Positions 12,688-15,980 of a stretch of DNA of 15,980 nt are shown here, in pieces; position 1 is the first letter of the stretch, and each line of letters opens with the position of its first letter. The DNA is from Thermoproteota archaeon (lineage in GTDB: Archaea; Thermoproteota; Methanomethylicia; Methanomethylicales; Methanomethylicaceae). A program made the position numbers and the translations under genes. The notes under the pieces were generated by a model. It worked only from the letters and a program-made list of their open reading frames with translations. It had not been told where the DNA came from and made no database searches. The stretch covers positions 1-15,980 of the forward strand of contig JASFYK010000014.1 in NCBI GenBank assembly GCA_030055545.1, written 5' to 3'.

Positions 12688-13380
12688 ATGATAAGGGCAG
12701 TTGCAACCGACGTGGACGGGACGATCACGGACGACAATTCGATAATCGACATCGAGGCGATCGAGGCAATAAGAAAACTCGAGGGGAGGGGGATAAGGGT
12801 CATCCTTTGCTCGGGTAACGCGCTCTGCATACTCAAGGCGCTCTCTAGGTACATAGGGTGCACAGGACCGACGGTTGCAGAAAATGGAGGGGTTGTCGAA
12901 TACAGAGGGAAGATAAGGATTTTGGGCGAAAGGGGGCTCGGTAGGAAGGCAATTGATCACCTCAGGTCAGTATACGGTGAGCTGATCAGGGAGGCCTGGT
13001 CAAACCCTCACAGGTACGTCGATGCTGCAATAATGAGAACGATCGAGTACGACAAAGTTGTGTCAGAAGTGAGAAAATTCGAAGGGATCAAGGTCATTGA
13101 CAGCGGATTTGCATACCACATCTTGGACAAAAGGGTCGACAAGGGCGTCGGCCTCCTCGAGGCGCTCAGGTGGGCAGGGATTAGCAGGGATGAGGTGGCA
13201 GGTGTAGGAGACAGCCTGACTGACGCCGAACTGCTACGCGCAGCCGGGTTCAGGTGCGTAGTAGCCAACGGGGACGAGTCGATCAAGAAGGAAGCGGACT
13301 ACGTTTCCAGGTCCGAATTCGGGAAAGGGTTCGCGGAGATAGCCGATGCTATCCTGTCAGGAAAAATCGGAAGCCCTTGA
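12688..13380 (+). CDS. Archaeal phosphoglycolate phosphatase (HAD superfamily, Cof/SPP-like)
   Basis: 230 residues. HAD motif I is TDVDGTI (nucleophile Asp8, acid Asp10), motif II is ILCSGN, motif III is a lysine in RVDKGVGLLEAL, and motif IV is GVGDSLTDAEL. A type IIB cap lies between motifs II and III (about 85-150). This layout matches the archaeal phosphoglycolate phosphatase group, which clears 2-phosphoglycolate produced, for example, by oxidative damage to DNA 3' ends. Related members dephosphorylate sugar phosphates, so the substrate is moderately sure. There is no strong ribosome site; AAGGTAG lies 10 or so bases upstream. It is 19 bp after the thioredoxin gene, and its TGA is followed within a few bases by the methyltransferase start, so it is part of the same operon. 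Confidence 0.87.
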   Translation: MIRAVATDVDGTITDDNSIIDIEAIEAIRKLEGRGIRVILCSGNALCILKALSRYIGCTGPTVAENGGVVEYRGKIRILGERGLGRKAIDHLRSVYGELIREAWSNPHRYVDAAIMRTIEYDKVVSEVRKFEGIKVIDSGFAYHILDKRVDKGVGLLEALRWAGISRDEVAGVGDSLTDAELLRAAGFRCVVANGDESIKKEADYVSRSEFGKGFAEIADAILSGKIGSP

Positions 13381-13392
13381 AGGGTGAATCTC

Positions 13393-14064
13393 GTGGGGGT
13401 CTTTTCCGGAGCAAGGGAAATCGGGGAGCTATACGACAGGATTGCAGACGATTTCGCGATAACCCGTAGGAGGGTCTGGCCGTCCATCCTCGAGCTAAAA
13501 GGAGGGAGTGGGGTGGCGATTGACCTTGGTTGTGGAACAGGGAGAAACGCGGCCGCACTGGCAGCCTTCGGGTATTACGTTGTCGCAGCAGACTTGTCAA
13601 TTGGGATGCTGAGGTCTCTCAGGAAGAAGTTAGCCCAGCAGGAGGTGGCAGTGGTAAGGTGCGACGCGCTTCATCTCCCATTTAGGGAGGGCTCTTTCGA
13701 CGCCGTGGCGCTCGTAGCGGTTATACACCACATAAGGGGCAAGGGGAACAGGCTAAGGGGGATGGCAGAGGTCAGGAGAGTGACCAAATGCGGGGGGCGA
13801 GTCCTCATTACAGCCTGGTCCATTCTTCAGACAAGGTTCCTGAAAAGGGGCATAGACATCATCTCGAGTCCACTGAGAGGGGAGGAAATCGGCGATCTTA
13901 TTGTCCCGTGGGGGAAGAAAGGTGGCAGGTTTTACCACCTCTTCACAAAGCGTGAACTAGAAAAGACGGTCTCGGGATCTGGCTTCAAGATAATCAAATC
14001 ATACGGGGAGAGAATAAGGGGTAGGCTCCCAGAGAACTGGGTAGTGCTTGCCGAGAAGGTTTGA
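13393..14064 (+). CDS. Trm9/ALKBH8-like tRNA U34 carboxymethyl methyltransferase
   Basis: 223 residues from GTG 13393, for which AGGGTGA at 13381-13387 is a good ribosome site 5 nt away; GTG 13384 is the longer choice. Class I SAM-dependent methyltransferase: motif I is AIDLGCGTGRN, then VVAADLS, VVRCDALHLPF, FDAVALVAVIHHI and GGRVLITAW. Three Trm9-specific features are visible: the N-terminal YDRIADDFAITRRRVWPSI (compare Y-x-x-IA-x-x-F-x-x-TR-x-x-x-WP), LIVPWGKKGGRFYHLFTKRELE near the end, and VIHH after motif IV. Trm9 methyl-esterifies 5-carboxymethyl-uridine at tRNA position 34 to mcm5U, with Trm112 as partner in eukaryotes. Its stop overlaps or nearly touches the start of elp3, the enzyme that makes its substrate. 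Function is therefore supported by both sequence and context. Confidence 0.85.
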   Translation: MGVFSGAREIGELYDRIADDFAITRRRVWPSILELKGGSGVAIDLGCGTGRNAAALAAFGYYVVAADLSIGMLRSLRKKLAQQEVAVVRCDALHLPFREGSFDAVALVAVIHHIRGKGNRLRGMAEVRRVTKCGGRVLITAWSILQTRFLKRGIDIISSPLRGEEIGDLIVPWGKKGGRFYHLFTKRELEKTVSGSGFKIIKSYGERIRGRLPENWVVLAEKV

Positions 14065-14069
14065 AATGG

Positions 14070-15689
14070 ATGGAATCTGTAAAAGAAAACCTTGAGGGGA
14101 GGGCTGCAAGGAGAATAATAGAACAGCTCAAGGAGGGCAAGGTAGGAAAGGACATGCTAGCCCGCCTGAAATACAGGGTCTGCAAAGAGGAAGGGCTCAC
14201 AAAGGTTCTGAAAGATCATGAGGTTTCGAAGTACCTGAAGGACAATGAAGACTGGCTACGCGAATTCCTCAGAGGTAAGAAAGTGAGGGGAGCGTCAGGG
14301 ATCTACACAGTCGCTGTGATGACCAAGCCCTTAAGATGCCCAAAGGAGTGTCCGTGCATCTACTGTCCCGGCGGGGTCGAATCAGGAACCCCGCAGAGCT
14401 ACCTCGGCAAGGAGCCGGCACTCATGCGCGGTCTCCAGACCAATTTTGATCCATACCTACAGGTGAGGTACAGGATCGAACAGTACAAGGCGATTGGGCA
14501 TACACCCTCAAAAATCCACCTGATCATCATGGGAGGCACTTTCCCAGCAGCAGATCTCGAGTACCAAGAGTGGTTCATGACCAGGTGCTTCCAGGCAATG
14601 AATGACTACCCGAAGACGAAAGGCTGGAGGTGGCAGTACCTAGAGCGTGCAATGGAGGAGAACGAGCTCGCAGGGGTCAGGTGCACTGGGGTCACCCTAG
14701 AGACGAGACCGGATTGGGCAGGCGAGAGGCAGACTGACAGAATGATAAGCCTTGGTGCTACCCTCGTGGAAATGGGGGTCCAAGCATTGGACAACAGGGC
14801 TCTTATGCTAGCGAACAGGGGGCACAGCGTTGAGGATGTGGTATCGGCGACCAGAACTTTAAGGGATTCGGGGTTGAAGGTCGGGTACCACATGATGCCG
14901 GGCCTACCTGGAAGGGGCGCAGACGACGATCTTGAGGACCTGGCAAGGATCTTCGAGGATCCTGATTTCAGGCCTGACTACCTCAAGATCTATCCCACAC
15001 TCGTAATCGAAGGAACAGGGCTCTTCGAGCTCTGGAAAGGAGGGCAATACAGGGCAATGGGGACTGAAGAGGCTGCCGAATTGATAAAGAGGGCCTCCGA
15101 GCACTTCCCCGAATGGGTCAGGGTTGCGAGAATCCAGAGAGATGTCCCGGCAGAGATAATTGTCGACGGGGTGAGGGCGAGCAACCTGCGAGAACTTGTG
15201 GAAGGAAGGCTCTCCCGAGAGGGGAGAAAATGCAAGTGTATAAGGTGCCGGGAGATAGGGATCGCAGAGGCAAAGGGACTCAAGATATCAAGCCCTGATC
15301 CGAAGATCAGGGTCACAGCATACGAGGCAGGAGGAGGACAGGAGGAGTTCGTCTCGGTTGTGGACGTCAAGAGCGACCTCCTGATCGGCTTCCTGAGGCT
15401 CAGGTTGCCGTCCGAAAAGGCTCACAGGAAGGAGGTGAAGGGCGCTGCCATCGTCAGGGAACTCCACGTCTATGGGAAGCAGATACCAGTCGGCAAGAGG
15501 GATGAAGAAGGCTTCCAGCACCACGGGTGGGGAACAGAGCTTCTCAAGAGAGCGGAGGAGATCGCGTCTGAGAGATATGACCGCAAGAGGATAGTTGTAC
15601 TCCCTGGCGCGGGCGTGAGGGAGTATTACCGGAAGAGGGGCTTTTCGAAGATCAGGTCATCCCCGTTCATGGTGAAAGAGCTGCGGTAG
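14070..15689 (+). CDS. elp3: Elp3, tRNA U34 carboxymethyltransferase (radical SAM plus GNAT acetyltransferase)
   Basis: 539 residues from ATG 14070, with AAGGT at 14056-14060 as ribosome site. TTG 14061, overlapping the trm9 stop, would add three. Elp3 uses acetyl-CoA and SAM to place a carboxymethyl group on C5 of wobble uridine. Order: N-terminal basic tRNA-binding helices (about 1-75), radical SAM domain with RCPKECPCIYCPGG (Cys90, Cys94, Cys96, Cys99) followed by GTPQSYLGKEPALMRG, then LETRPDW, VEMGVQALDN and GYHMMPGLPG. A cysteine-rich KCKCIRCREIG lies at about 390. The C-terminal GNAT domain (about 430-539) has VRELHVYG, HHGWGTELLKRAEEIA and VREYYRKRGF. Four cysteines crowd the cluster motif, one more than needed. 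Archaea work without Elp1, Elp2 and Elp4-6. Downstream the gene converges on an AcuC-like gene. Confidence 0.95.
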   Translation: MESVKENLEGRAARRIIEQLKEGKVGKDMLARLKYRVCKEEGLTKVLKDHEVSKYLKDNEDWLREFLRGKKVRGASGIYTVAVMTKPLRCPKECPCIYCPGGVESGTPQSYLGKEPALMRGLQTNFDPYLQVRYRIEQYKAIGHTPSKIHLIIMGGTFPAADLEYQEWFMTRCFQAMNDYPKTKGWRWQYLERAMEENELAGVRCTGVTLETRPDWAGERQTDRMISLGATLVEMGVQALDNRALMLANRGHSVEDVVSATRTLRDSGLKVGYHMMPGLPGRGADDDLEDLARIFEDPDFRPDYLKIYPTLVIEGTGLFELWKGGQYRAMGTEEAAELIKRASEHFPEWVRVARIQRDVPAEIIVDGVRASNLRELVEGRLSREGRKCKCIRCREIGIAEAKGLKISSPDPKIRVTAYEAGGGQEEFVSVVDVKSDLLIGFLRLRLPSEKAHRKEVKGAAIVRELHVYGKQIPVGKRDEEGFQHHGWGTELLKRAEEIASERYDRKRIVVLPGAGVREYYRKRGFSKIRSSPFMVKELR

Positions 15690-15691
15690 TC

Positions 15692-15980
15692 TCAGAATGA
15701 AGGGTGGTTCCCTCTGATCGCCGACCTGATCGATTCAGCCTTGCGCAATACTGAGGGGAGCGATGTCGAGGGGCTGGACTCGCACCTCGGGGCTGTTCCG
15801 GAAATGACCATGTATCCGCCAGCCCAGCACTCTGCCGTAGTTTGGGGGTTATAGCCGCCTCCGCCAACCAGAACAAGCCTTCCCCCGCAGGTCCTGTGCG
15901 AGATCTCGTGCAACAACTCGATCACCTTGAGATACCCATAATTGGTGAATGAGAGCCCGGCAAGAGGGTCTCCCTTCAGA
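15692..15980 (-). CDS. Histone deacetylase/AcuC family protein, C-terminal part (runs off right edge)
   Basis: Reading the minus strand inwards from the right edge gives an open frame to the stop at 15692-15694, 95 codons, with no start in the window. KGDPLAGLSFTNYGY matches the family's G-x-D-x-x-x-DPL segment that carries metal-site residues further upstream. RLVLVGGGGYNPQTTAECW is the C-terminal GGGGY motif, whose tyrosine stabilises the intermediate during deacetylation. Members remove acetyl groups from lysines, for example in acetyl-CoA synthetase or chromatin proteins, or from small amines. The target is open. It ends 2 bp from the elp3 stop, tail to tail. Confidence 0.85.
   Translation of the reverse strand, partial: LKGDPLAGLSFTNYGYLKVIELLHEISHRTCGGRLVLVGGGGYNPQTTAECWAGGYMVISGTAPRCESSPSTSLPSVLRKAESIRSAIRGNHPSF

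Noticed and set aside
1..15980. CRISPR arrays, tRNA or rRNA genes, insertion sequences or prophage.
   Set aside because: No regularly spaced long repeats, no tRNA-like cloverleaf or CCA end in the short gaps, no transposase or integrase motifs in any frame, and composition is even across the window.

Overview
The window is chromosomal DNA from an archaeon. A 20S proteasome beta/alpha gene pair, a beta-CASP ribonuclease of the archaeal CPSF type, an ADP-forming acyl-CoA synthetase subunit, paired Lrp/AsnC regulators, a single-subunit Elp3 and an archaeal-type phosphoglycolate phosphatase all point that way. So do promoters with a TATA-like element about 27 bp before a start codon. Arginine is written mostly with AGG/AGA and start codons are mixed ATG/GTG/TTG. 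Use of TATA elements with little or no leader for first genes, and Shine-Dalgarno sites inside operons, resembles the TACK lineages. A nifB-type gene hints at an anaerobe, possibly a methanogen relative. The exact lineage is a low-confidence inference. No rRNA, tRNA, IS element, CRISPR array or prophage gene was seen. Coding density is very high and no gap exceeds about 150 bp.

Left part (1-4213). On the minus strand, read right to left: a winged-helix regulator (TTG start, tandem 15-bp repeats upstream), proteasome beta and alpha directly abutting, a TatD-type hydrolase, and the N-terminal part of a BMP/PnrA-like substrate-binding lipoprotein that runs off the left edge. On the plus strand, divergent from the regulator, lies a metallo-beta-lactamase fold hydrolase with a C-terminal winged helix.

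Middle (4199-9738). A membrane-anchored extracytoplasmic alpha/beta hydrolase with a five-helix membrane tail is followed by a small XRE regulator on the minus strand. Divergent from the hydrolase are two tandem Lrp/AsnC genes. The alpha subunit of an ADP-forming acyl-CoA synthetase meets them tail to tail. Next come an unrecognised all-helical protein with an R-x4-H (HEPN-like) motif and, divergent from it, a small winged-helix-like protein.

Right part (9780-15980). A NifB-type radical SAM enzyme with all expected cluster ligands has its own promoter and dyad. It converges on a beta-CASP ribonuclease. Divergent from that runs a plus-strand series: thioredoxin-like protein, phosphoglycolate phosphatase, a Trm9-like methyltransferase and Elp3. 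The last two overlap and are biochemically consecutive: Elp3 makes 5-carboxymethyl-uridine at tRNA position 34 and Trm9 methylates it, so this is a compact wobble-uridine modification operon. The C-terminal end of a histone-deacetylase/AcuC family protein closes the window on the minus strand.
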